Source: an uncultured Chlamydiae bacterium
Lineage (GTDB): Bacteria; Chlamydiota; Chlamydiia; Chlamydiales; CALBHK01
Direction: 5' to 3'
NCBI GenBank assembly: GCA_937894565.1
Contig: CALBHK010000166.1
Location: 1 to 7,520, forward strand
DNA: 7,520 nucleotides
The notes under the pieces are model-generated. The model did no database searches. It was not told the DNA's origin and saw nothing but the letters and a program-made list of their open reading frames with translations. The first letter of the stretch is position 1. The number at the start of each line of letters is the position of its first letter. Positions 1 to 6,316 of the stretch are shown in pieces. A program made the position numbers and the translations under genes.

Positions 1-75
1 TTCCTGCGCTTTTTTATCTCACTGAGAATCAAAATATTACATTTTTCTAACCAGGAAAGAGCGGAATTTCGGATG

Positions 76-83
76 TATAAAAT
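76..83 (+). promoter_or_regulatory. weak candidate -10 box upstream of the porin-like gene
   Basis: The 187 bases before the porin-like gene hold no credible gene. They are very AT-rich between about 76 and 115. TAAAAT at 78-83 matches five of six bases of the sigma-70 -10 consensus and is preceded by TG at 74-75, but there is no convincing -35 hexamer 16-19 bases upstream (GAAAGA or similar). TTGTCA at 94-99 looks like a -35 but has no -10 at the right distance. A promoter must lie somewhere here; this is only the best-looking hexamer. If used, the leader RNA would be about 100 nt. Confidence 0.2.
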
Positions 84-133
84 ATTTTTTTTCTTGTCAT
101 GAATTAATATTTTTGGTTCACTCTTGGGTAACA

Positions 134-164
134 GCATGAACGGCCATGCCCTCTTCGTGCATGG
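134..164 (+). repeat. overlapping inverted repeats in the porin-gene leader
   Basis: The central CCATGC (144-149) can pair with GCATGG (159-164), giving a perfect 6-bp stem with a 9-nt loop. Its CATGC part (145-149) can instead pair with GCATG (134-138). The two hairpins are mutually exclusive because they share the middle arm, and both lie just upstream of the Shine-Dalgarno sequence at 177-180. They are visible directly in the sequence, but the stems are short and no function is shown. Confidence 0.35.
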
Positions 165-176
165 AAAAACAAAAAT

Positions 177-190
177 GGAGAAAGAGTATG
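177..190 (+). promoter_or_regulatory. ribosome binding site that sets the porin-gene start
   Basis: GGAG at 177-180 lies 7 nt before the ATG at 188. In the same frame an ATG at 146 would add 14 residues (beginning MPSSCMEKQK) ahead of the signal peptide and has no comparable Shine-Dalgarno sequence. Starting at 188 puts a normal Lys-containing n-region directly before the hydrophobic core, so 188 is preferred. Confidence 0.75.
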
Positions 191-1381
191 AAAGAATGGA
201 TCAAAGGATCTATTGCTGCATTTGCAGTGGTATGCCTTTTTGCGCTGCCAGCTGCTGCTGTAGCAGATGCAAGCCCAAAAAATAATGAAAAGCCAGTTGA
301 AAAACACCATGAAGAGAAACATCATCATGGCAAAGGATACTATGAAGAAGAACATCACACCTTCCAAAATCATTGCGTAACAGATTATGATGAGCCTCGC
401 TATCGCAAAGCCGATTGTGGTACTGCCTGCGATCCTTGCGGTACAAATTTAAATTTCAACCCCTCTAACTTTACCTTTATCTCTTCTTCTCTCTTCTGGG
501 CAACTTGCACTAATAATTTAGACTTTGCTGTATCAGCAGAAAGCTTCGATGGCGAAGCTGAAGAGTTCACTATTACCGGTGCTGAAGTACATTCTGTTGA
601 ACTAGACTATGACTATGGTTTTAGATTCACAGGAGTTTATCAATTCCCATGTGACTGTTGGGAACTACGATTGTCTTGGACTCATTTTAACCCAAGCCAC
701 TCTAGAAATGTTTCTACTGAAGATACCGGTGTAGATACAGTATTTGTCATTGGACCAACAGGCGTGTTTAAAGAAGCTGATTTCATTACAGCTCACTACA
801 AATTAGAATACAATGTGTTTGATCTTACACTCGGCAAAGAGTGCTGCCTATGCGATAAATTCTCTATTCGTCCCTATGCTGGTGCTCGCTTTGTTTGGAT
901 GGATCAAAAATTCAGAATCCGTTTAGAGGGATCAAACTTTGCAGAGAGTGGAAGCTTTGACAATTGGAAAGCAGACTACACAGCTGGGGGTATCGTAGGA
1001 GGTATTGAAGGTCATGTCGATATCGGCTGTGATTTCTACCTTTGGGGTAACTTTGCTGCATCTGCTGTTGCCGGCAAATTAGAAATGGATCAAGAGATCA
1101 ATTATGCTTCAGGTGGACCTAATGGTATAACAACTGAAAACGGCGATGATCCAGAATGCATTATTGCAACTAACTTTGAAGCTGCAATGGGTATCGGATA
1201 TAGATTTGCATATGGCTGCTTCGATATGGATTGGAGACTTGCCTACGAATTTGTAACTTGGGACAATGTTCCGGAAGCAAATCGTTATTTTGATAACTTC
1301 CGAGTTAGCAGCACAACAGGTGGCAAACATGGTAGCATTGGCCTCCATGGTGTAACACTCACCACTACAACACGCTTCTAA
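188..1381 (+). CDS. MOMP-like outer-membrane beta-barrel protein (Lpg1974/Legionella_OMP-type), His- and Cys-rich
   Basis: This 397-residue protein is probably a porin of the outer membrane. Residues 1-28 form a signal peptide: MKEWIKG, a hydrophobic core, then AVADA with cleavage likely after A26 or A28. Residues 40-62 carry eight histidines (HH, HHH, HH, H) among Glu and Lys. Then come C63 and a CX3CX2C cluster at C77, C81 and C84. The mature part has 13 cysteines, including CDC and ECCLC. The rest shows alternating amphipathic strands rich in aromatic residues, the segment RPYAGARFVWMDQKF, and a C-terminal phenylalanine (TTTTTRF) as expected of a BAM substrate. These traits fit the MOMP-like families expanded in Simkania and Waddlia, and cysteine cross-linking of the outer membrane is a chlamydial hallmark. 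Family assignment is from recall of the motif, not a search. The gene is monocistronic, with its own terminator, and converges on the T3SS operon. Confidence 0.72.
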   Translation: MKEWIKGSIAAFAVVCLFALPAAAVADASPKNNEKPVEKHHEEKHHHGKGYYEEEHHTFQNHCVTDYDEPRYRKADCGTACDPCGTNLNFNPSNFTFISSSLFWATCTNNLDFAVSAESFDGEAEEFTITGAEVHSVELDYDYGFRFTGVYQFPCDCWELRLSWTHFNPSHSRNVSTEDTGVDTVFVIGPTGVFKEADFITAHYKLEYNVFDLTLGKECCLCDKFSIRPYAGARFVWMDQKFRIRLEGSNFAESGSFDNWKADYTAGGIVGGIEGHVDIGCDFYLWGNFAASAVAGKLEMDQEINYASGGPNGITTENGDDPECIIATNFEAAMGIGYRFAYGCFDMDWRLAYEFVTWDNVPEANRYFDNFRVSSTTGGKHGSIGLHGVTLTTTTRF

Positions 1382-1407
1382 TTCTGTAGCATTTCATGAC
1401 ACAGATT

Positions 1408-1440
1408 AAAAGGCCCGGGGAATTCCCCAGGCCTTTTTTT
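1408..1440. terminator. strong intrinsic terminator between convergent genes, probably bidirectional
   Basis: The arms AAAAGGCC (1408-1415) and GGCCTTTT (1430-1437) pair, followed by a C/A mismatch (1416/1429), GGGG/CCCC (1417-1420/1425-1428) and an AATT loop. A run of seven T (1434-1440) follows on the plus strand, so it ends the porin transcript. Read on the minus strand, the same stem is followed by TTTT (positions 1411-1408 complemented), a shorter but usable U-tract. It lies 9 nt past the stop of the minus-strand operon, so it can end that transcript too. Confidence 0.9.
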
Positions 1441-1449
1441 ATACTCAGT

Positions 1450-2679
1450 CTATTTCTGAAGGAAATTTAGCAATGAATCCATCTTAAAAATCTCTTCAGG
1501 AATCAATTCAGGGAAATACTTTACTGTGTGAATATGTAATTGTCCACGCCAAGGGAATCCGAGATAAAGAGTCCAATCAGAGAGATAAGTAGCATAACAT
1601 TTTCCTTCATAGTCTTTTATGACCCACTCTCTTTTTTGTGTCATCTCCACGACTTCAGTTACCTTATTATATTGCACATCATAATGAGTACCACTTTCAT
1701 GATTTTGAACACTTTTAAAAGATCCATCATTAATATGAGGGCCATTCCATGCAGGGTAACGCTCTGTTAAAAGCACACAGGCTGGACCAAAAGCATTAAA
1801 ACTAAAACCTTTAAGCAAATCAAGAGTTTCATCAAGAAGACCAGGTATTCCGTTCTTTTTGTACTCCAAAACTGCTTCTTGAATAAGATTGTGTGAGGCT
1901 TTTTGTTTAATTTTTTTATGATGATATAATAAATTGTTGAGAGCCCCAACGATTCTCTCATAAAAATTTTGCTCAAAACCCTCTTGCGAATCAGCAATAA
2001 AATCTAATTTTTCTAATAAATTCTCTTTTCCAATGAAAATAGATCGGGGGATAAGCTTTAAGCCATCAAATAGGGTTCTCGAAATATCCTTCAAAGTGAT
2101 GTGTCTCATGATTTTGTCATGATCAATCCAATCAAGCTTTGAATGATGAGAATAACTTAGATTAGGGAACACCTTGGCGCAATTTAATTTCAACTGAATT
2201 CCCTGATGGTTCTTAACCTCACTAAACAATTCCCAGAATTGTTCTCCCCCTATTTTTTCAGGTTTAATCAAATCGCAAACCTGATGGAATTGCTGCTCAT
2301 TCTGTGTATTTAATAAGTTCATTTTAATAAAAAATCGACTCTTTGTTTTTGAATCTATTTTATCTTTACACGAACTCACAGCCTCTTTTAAGCTCTGATA
2401 GAGTTCATTTTCTTCCCATTGATTATTTTTAAACTGGTGGATTTTCCGAAAAATATTTTTCATCTTAAAATTTTTATCTTTGCGAATTTTTATTTCTATT
2501 ATGACTTTGTAAATGCTATCCACTACCTCTTTTGTTTTACCCTCACTAATGAGTTTATGAATGATAGTAGGGCACTCTTGATAGAGTGAAAATGTTTCTC
2601 CATAAAAAAGACCTTGTTGTCCATAATCTTCTAATTTCAAAGGAGTTTGAATCCATTTTGTATTCTTTATAAAATCCAT
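1450..2679 (-). CDS. hypothetical protein, 409 aa, last gene of the T3SS operon
   Basis: I do not recognise this protein. It has no signal peptide and no membrane segment. Residues 1-130 are Lys/Glu/Gln-rich and look helical. Residues 215-290 (for example ALNNLLYHHKKIKQK at 246-260, then DETLDLLKGF) also look helical. Residues 305-392 are richer in aromatic residues and strand-like, with W311, W352, W369, W377 and the pieces AWNGPHINDG, REWVIKDYEGK and FPWRGQLHIHT. The C-terminus is an ordinary short helix. The start is well supported: GGGAG at 2690-2686 sits 6 nt before the ATG, and the gene begins only 17 nt after the sctT stop, so it is probably co-transcribed. By eye it is more AT-rich in its N-terminal third than the sct genes. 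A type III effector, a chaperone-like accessory factor or an unrelated passenger are all possible; there is no direct evidence for any of them. Confidence 0.8.
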   Translation of the reverse strand: MDFIKNTKWIQTPLKLEDYGQQGLFYGETFSLYQECPTIIHKLISEGKTKEVVDSIYKVIIEIKIRKDKNFKMKNIFRKIHQFKNNQWEENELYQSLKEAVSSCKDKIDSKTKSRFFIKMNLLNTQNEQQFHQVCDLIKPEKIGGEQFWELFSEVKNHQGIQLKLNCAKVFPNLSYSHHSKLDWIDHDKIMRHITLKDISRTLFDGLKLIPRSIFIGKENLLEKLDFIADSQEGFEQNFYERIVGALNNLLYHHKKIKQKASHNLIQEAVLEYKKNGIPGLLDETLDLLKGFSFNAFGPACVLLTERYPAWNGPHINDGSFKSVQNHESGTHYDVQYNKVTEVVEMTQKREWVIKDYEGKCYATYLSDWTLYLGFPWRGQLHIHTVKYFPELIPEEIFKMDSLLNFLQK

Positions 2680-2696
2680 CTATATCTCCCATCTTT

Positions 2697-3527
2697 TTAC
2701 AAAAAAGAACCAATGCTATCTCTAAAGAGAGAAATCCAAACAAATACTTGCTTGATCACTTCCGCATTATAGAGTTTCCATCCTAAAGCCACCATCATCA
2801 ACGCCAAAAGCGATTTTAGAGGCATTCCTAAAAAGGTAATTTGCACCTGAGGAGCTAACCTATTAGCAATCCCTAAAAACATATCGGTCATTAAAATGGT
2901 CACTAAAGCTGGTGCCACTAACTGTGTTGTTAACAGCATCATCTTATTCAAAAGATCAAACTGGAGTTTCCAAAAAACTGTATCTTTATTAAAAAAATGA
3001 GGTGAGATAAATTGATCAATTGGCATGATCTCATAGGAAATGACAATGGCATTAAACAAATAAAAGGGCCCATCGATCACAAAAAAAAGATAGATCAACA
3101 CCATATTAAACAGTGTTCCAATAGGAGAAGACTGGTTTTGAATAGTCGGGTCATTCACCATCAAACTGGCTCCTCCCCTCTGATTATCAATCAACATTCC
3201 CACACTCTGCACAACAATAAAGGGAACAGAGATAATCACCCCCAACCCAAACCCAATAAACATCTCTTTAAGCATTAAAAAAAGCAAAGTGGTGTTAAAA
3301 GAAACAGGTCCCTGCATATTCACCAAAATAGAGGGAAGAAAAATGGCAAACAAGCTAATTGCCAGCGCCATTTTTACAGGGTGAGGAAGCAAACGCGCTC
3401 CCAAAAAAGGCGAATGAATAATAATGGGCAGTAAGCGTGCAAGAGCTAAAAGCATGATCGCAAAAATAGCACGGGGATCCGCAGATTCCAGTCCACTTTC
3501 AATATATAATTGGACGTAACTATTCAT
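2697..3527 (-). CDS. sctT: type III secretion export apparatus protein SctT (YscT/CdsT/FliR family)
   Basis: SctT is an inner-membrane component of the export gate, assembling with SctR and SctS into the entry channel for substrates. The 276-residue length is normal for the family. Hydrophobic segments lie at about 20-37, 52-70, 80-108, 138-163, 196-222 and 236-265. Family landmarks are GMLIDNQRG (110-118), QSSPIG (132-137), TDMFLGIANRLAPQVQ (214-229) and MPLKS (235-239), all typical of SctT/FliR. The ATG is preceded at 6 nt by AGGGA (3538-3534), which is part of an 11-bp repeated element shared with the end of sctS. The gene follows sctS by 26 nt and precedes the unrecognised last gene by 17 nt. 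The order R-S-T is universal in these systems. No truncation or unusual residue was seen. Confidence 0.96.
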   Translation of the reverse strand: MNSYVQLYIESGLESADPRAIFAIMLLALARLLPIIIHSPFLGARLLPHPVKMALAISLFAIFLPSILVNMQGPVSFNTTLLFLMLKEMFIGFGLGVIISVPFIVVQSVGMLIDNQRGGASLMVNDPTIQNQSSPIGTLFNMVLIYLFFVIDGPFYLFNAIVISYEIMPIDQFISPHFFNKDTVFWKLQFDLLNKMMLLTTQLVAPALVTILMTDMFLGIANRLAPQVQITFLGMPLKSLLALMMVALGWKLYNAEVIKQVFVWISLFRDSIGSFL

Positions 3528-3529
3528 TT

Positions 3530-3557
3530 TTATTCCCTAAGTCATCTTATTCCCTAA
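3530..3557 (-). repeat. 11-bp direct repeat spanning the sctS stop and the sctT ribosome binding site
   Basis: On the minus strand TTAGGGAATAA occurs twice, at 3557-3547 and 3540-3530, a 17-bp period separated by GATGAC. The first copy contains the TAG stop codon of sctS (3556-3554). The second supplies the AGGGA Shine-Dalgarno sequence of sctT. The repeat is exact and readable directly from the sequence; it looks like a small local duplication that created a second, usable ribosome binding site. Confidence 0.7.
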
Positions 3558-3832
3558 TTCCCGCCAAGCGTCCATTCAGCAAAATGGTTAAAAATATTAG
3601 CAGAAAAAGTCATAATCATCCCTCCTAGCCAGTTCCCCATAAGAACAAGGGTAAGGACTACAGCCACAAGCTTAATGGTAAAAGAGAGTGTTTGCTCTTG
3701 AATCTGCGTGGCTGCCTGAAAAATAGCTACCAAAAGACCAAAAATCAAACTGATCAAGATAGGAGGAGCTGATAGAATCAAGATCATAATTAGTCCTTGA
3801 TAGGCCAATTGAACTACTTGAGTGCGAAACAT
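3554..3832 (-). CDS. sctS: type III secretion export apparatus protein SctS (YscS/CdsS/FliQ family)
   Basis: SctS is a small inner-membrane subunit of the export gate, wrapped around the SctR/SctT assembly. The 92-residue length is typical (about 85-90 aa). It has two hydrophobic helices (about 12-37 and 51-76) joined by a short polar loop. Family hallmarks are SAPP (21-24) after the first helix begins, and GLLVAIFQAATQIQEQTLSF (32-51) followed by TIKL. The ATG is preceded at 6 nt by AGGAG (3843-3839), and this Shine-Dalgarno sequence overlaps the sctR stop codon (3844-3842), so translation of the two is probably coupled. The gap to sctR is 9 nt. The C-terminus (FAEWTLGGN) is slightly longer than the minimum family core. 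Confidence 0.96.
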   Translation of the reverse strand: MFRTQVVQLAYQGLIMILILSAPPILISLIFGLLVAIFQAATQIQEQTLSFTIKLVAVVLTLVLMGNWLGGMIMTFSANIFNHFAEWTLGGN

Positions 3833-3841
3833 AGAAAGCTC

Positions 3842-4705
3842 CTATTTAAATGTAGAAACAAGGCCTTGAATTAACAATGACCATCCATCTAACATGACCA
3901 ACAAAAATAATTTAAGAGGCATAGAGATGGTGACAGGCGATAACATCATCATCCCCATAGCTAATAGAATATTAGATGTCACAAGATCGATCACAAAAAA
4001 AGGAATATAAATGAGCACCCCGATCTCAAAAGCATCTTTAAGCTGGCTGGTGATAAAAGAAGGGACCACAATCATATAATCTCCGACCGTTAATTCCTCG
4101 CGATATTTTTCAGGTAGAATACGGTAAGCCATCCGATAAAACATCTGCTGATGCTTTGCACTGCTATTATTTTTTAAAAATTCCCTCAACGGCTCTTTCG
4201 CAGCATTAGCCACACGCATAAAATAGGCAGCAGCTTCCTGAGACATCATCGAATCGGGTACATTTTTCTCTTCAATAATGGGCTGCGCTGCTTCATACAT
4301 TTTAATGCCTGTCGGATACATGACATACATGCTCAGCATGAAGGCAACTCCGTTAATGATTTGGTTGGGGGGGGCTTGCTGAACTCCCAACGCACTACGC
4401 AAAAGAGAGAGTACAATCACAATTTTCATGAACGAAGTTAAAATCATGATGATGAACGGTAAGAGAGAAAGTAAAGAAAGCGTAACTGCCTGAGAAGATA
4501 ACGAAGGGCGTTCAAATGCGCCTTGTTCTTGTTCTGCTTTATAAAGGCTCTCGGGGGTTACTCCTTTCTTTTCTTCTTCTTGTTTTTTCTGCGCACGCGG
4601 AGGACCTGTCTGAGAAAACAAATCACTTGGCAATGCCCACAAAAGACCAGCTGCTATAAGCAGACTGCATAAAAAACGCAGCGAAAAACAAGCTGGCAAT
4701 TTCAT
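3842..4705 (-). CDS. sctR: type III secretion export apparatus protein SctR (YscR/CdsR/FliP family)
   Basis: SctR forms the pentameric core of the export gate in the inner membrane. Landmarks in order: a hydrophobic N-terminus (MKLPACFSLRFLCSLLIAAG, residues 1-20, continuing to about 30) that reads as a signal sequence; a charged linker at 31-70 with KKQEEEKK; a first FliP signature in 81-115 including LTSFMKIVIVLSLLRSALG and QQAPPNQ; a periplasmic region at about 135-225; a second signature IYIPFFVIDLVTSNILLAMG (232-251); MMMLSP (252-257), PLK (263-265) and DGW (273-275). At 287 aa it is longer than the roughly 215-aa SctR of Yersinia because of the N-terminal signal and linker, as in FliP and chlamydial CdsR. 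A strong GGAGG (4717-4713) lies 7 nt before the ATG. The gap to sctL is 19 nt. Confidence 0.97.
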   Translation of the reverse strand: MKLPACFSLRFLCSLLIAAGLLWALPSDLFSQTGPPRAQKKQEEEKKGVTPESLYKAEQEQGAFERPSLSSQAVTLSLLSLLPFIIMILTSFMKIVIVLSLLRSALGVQQAPPNQIINGVAFMLSMYVMYPTGIKMYEAAQPIIEEKNVPDSMMSQEAAAYFMRVANAAKEPLREFLKNNSSAKHQQMFYRMAYRILPEKYREELTVGDYMIVVPSFITSQLKDAFEIGVLIYIPFFVIDLVTSNILLAMGMMMLSPVTISMPLKLFLLVMLDGWSLLIQGLVSTFK

Positions 4706-4724
4706 CGTTATTCCTCCAAAAAAC

Positions 4725-5438
4725 TTAAGATTTTTTATCCTCTTCCGATGAAGAGTCTTCTGCAGAAGAGGCTACTTCATTATGAACTTCACCTTGGGAA
4801 GCTTCTTCATGCTTCATCATGGCCTCAAATGCTTTTTCAAGTACAGCCCATTTATTTCCAATACGTGCATTAATAATGCCCGCCTCTGTTTCAATCACAC
4901 AACCGCCTGCTTCCACATCTTCTTTAATTAAAAGCGCAAAAGTCTTCAAACTTTCAAAAAGAGATTTCAACTTTTCTTTTTCTTTTTCTAAGATGAGGTA
5001 ATCTTTTTTATTCACATAGACCTTGACATAGGAATGCTGTTTCACAGCCTGTAAATTATCGCTTACAATATCGATAATAACTTCCGGCTTTAACTCAATT
5101 TCTTTGCCCACAATTTTTTTAGCAGCTTTAAGAGCTAAGGGAATCGCAATTTTTTTAATTTCTTCATGCACTTTATCAATTTCTTTTTCTAATTGCGCAA
5201 TCTGATCTGCCCACTGTTTCATTCCTGCTTCAAAACCGCTCTGCTGGGCCTCTTTTTTTATCTCTTTTGCCTCTTCTTTAGCATTCATAAGATGCTTTTT
5301 AGCATCTTCCTTTGCCTTTTGCAGCATTTCTTTAAGAGAAAGTAAAGTGGTATAAGCGGCTGCCGGAAGAATTTTTGTCCCAGGAGCTACATGGACCTCT
5401 TCTCCATGGATAAGAGTTAAAGTTTTTTTCTTACTCAC
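4725..5438 (-). CDS. sctL: type III secretion stator/sorting-platform protein SctL (YscL/CdsL/FliH family)
   Basis: SctL is the cytoplasmic stator that links the SctN ATPase to the sorting platform and regulates it. The 237-residue protein has a short N-terminal strand region (1-25), a long charged coiled coil (about 34-100, alternating Lys/Glu/Ala, including SGFEAGMKQW at 67-76), then the globular C-terminal domain with PLALKAAKKIVGKEIELKPE (100-119) and the family signature GGCVIETEAGIINARI (178-193). An unusually acidic, Ser-rich tail (211-237, with SSAEDSSSEEDKKS) follows the conserved domain. The start is GTG, not ATG: it overlaps the previous stop as GTGA (5438-5435). AAGGA at 5452-5448 lies 9 nt upstream. 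No signal peptide or membrane segment is present, as expected. Confidence 0.93.
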   Translation of the reverse strand: MSKKKTLTLIHGEEVHVAPGTKILPAAAYTTLLSLKEMLQKAKEDAKKHLMNAKEEAKEIKKEAQQSGFEAGMKQWADQIAQLEKEIDKVHEEIKKIAIPLALKAAKKIVGKEIELKPEVIIDIVSDNLQAVKQHSYVKVYVNKKDYLILEKEKEKLKSLFESLKTFALLIKEDVEAGGCVIETEAGIINARIGNKWAVLEKAFEAMMKHEEASQGEVHNEVASSAEDSSSEEDKKS

Positions 5439-5452
5439 GTTCCCACTTCCTT
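5435..5452 (-). promoter_or_regulatory. GTGA stop-start overlap and ribosome binding site of sctL
   Basis: The TGA ending the SctK-position gene (5437-5435) overlaps the GTG start of sctL (5438-5436) by two bases, inside a GTGA tetranucleotide. AAGGA (5452-5448) lies inside the upstream coding region, 9 nt before the GTG. This arrangement implies translational coupling, so the two proteins are likely made in linked amounts. Confidence 0.75.
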
Positions 5453-6307
5453 ACTTTCAATAAATTTTAATAATTTAAGAACTTGTAGCATAGCCGCATC
5501 GCTGATTCCAGACTCAAATTCAAGGGGGCGAAGGGTTTGAATGTAGGCGCTGCGCCCTGTATCCAAACGATGCAATAAATGCCAAAGAATTGTTGAATCG
5601 CATCCTGCTAAACTTAAGGCAAGCCGGCGCAAGCCGCTGCGATGCAGAGATTTCAGCAAAGTTTTACGATCCCCTTCCCACATTTCTAATTCCAGAGAAA
5701 GAGGAGGAATCTTATCTTGCTCATAGAGAGCTTGTTTCAAATACTTTTGGCAATTCAAAGGAAGCGCCTGAAAGATCGCATTCATTTTTTTCTTACTGAT
5801 CATCTGTCTTATTTCAGGAACTAAATCATAAACTCCCAATAGATCAATCAACATTAAAAGCTCTTCCCTGGAAAGTTTTGTTAATACTTTTAGTTTCTCA
5901 GAGGGCGTATATTCCAAAGGAAGCACTTCATTTAATCCCAATTGATGATAAATGAGGTGACGAAAAAAACGAGAAGAAAATTCAGAACTTTTAGGGATGC
6001 TGATCAAATGAGTAAAAGCACTTTTTAGGCCCGCTTGCTGGCCTTGAGATAAAGAGGCTAGAGCATAGGGCTGAAGCTGCTGCGGAAAGGCTTTAAGAAC
6101 TTCAAGAAGCCAAGAAAAATGCACGCTTCCTAAGCGCTCTGAAGGATTTGCAACAGCGGGATGAACAGAATCAGAATCGATATTGACGGATAAAATTTTA
6201 TGAATATCTTCTTCCGGCAGGGGATGAAGCAGAGTTTCAATCGATCCCTTGTGGAACCGATTTAATAAAACCCGCAACATAATCCACCCTTTTAGACCCA
6301 TACTCAT
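5435..6307 (-). CDS. T3SS cluster protein at the SctK position (CT560-like), possible sorting-platform component
   Basis: The gene lies between sctJ and sctL, exactly where Chlamydia carries CT560 and where Yersinia/Pseudomonas operons carry sctK (yscK). The 290-residue protein has no signal peptide or membrane segment and looks all-helical, with repeated Leu-rich helices: SREELLMLIDLLGVYDLVPE (146-165), KKKMNAIFQALPLNCQKYLK (172-191), and HRSGLRRLALSLAGCDSTIL (222-241) followed by WHLLHRLD. This armadillo-like pattern recalls FliG and SctK, which connect the membrane ring to the cytoplasmic platform; that role is inference. Two starts are possible. The ATG at 6307 is 9 nt after the sctJ stop with a weak AAGAG. 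The ATG at 6280 (M10, beginning MLRVLLNRFHKG) has AAGGG at 6291-6287, 6 nt upstream, and would give 281 aa. The 3' end overlaps sctL. Confidence 0.85.
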   Translation of the reverse strand: MSMGLKGWIMLRVLLNRFHKGSIETLLHPLPEEDIHKILSVNIDSDSVHPAVANPSERLGSVHFSWLLEVLKAFPQQLQPYALASLSQGQQAGLKSAFTHLISIPKSSEFSSRFFRHLIYHQLGLNEVLPLEYTPSEKLKVLTKLSREELLMLIDLLGVYDLVPEIRQMISKKKMNAIFQALPLNCQKYLKQALYEQDKIPPLSLELEMWEGDRKTLLKSLHRSGLRRLALSLAGCDSTILWHLLHRLDTGRSAYIQTLRPLEFESGISDAAMLQVLKLLKFIESKEVGT

Positions 6308-6316
6308 TGTAATCTC

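Noticed and set aside
146..187. Upstream ATG at 146 as the start of the porin-like gene
   Set aside because: It adds 14 residues before a normal signal peptide and overlaps the leader inverted repeats; the ATG at 188 has GGAG at the right distance.
104..446. Two open frames on the minus strand opposite the porin leader and N-terminus
   Set aside because: They are antisense to a well-supported signal peptide and His-rich segment, have odd composition (one dominated by Met/Phe runs), and lack convincing Shine-Dalgarno sequences.
1767..1997. Minus-strand open frame within the 409-aa gene in another frame
   Set aside because: It is wholly inside a longer gene with a good ribosome binding site and shows no independent protein features.
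3012..3278. Plus-strand open frame opposite sctT
   Set aside because: It is antisense to the conserved SctT coding region; its His/Asn/Lys-rich composition is what the complement of a hydrophobic gene gives.
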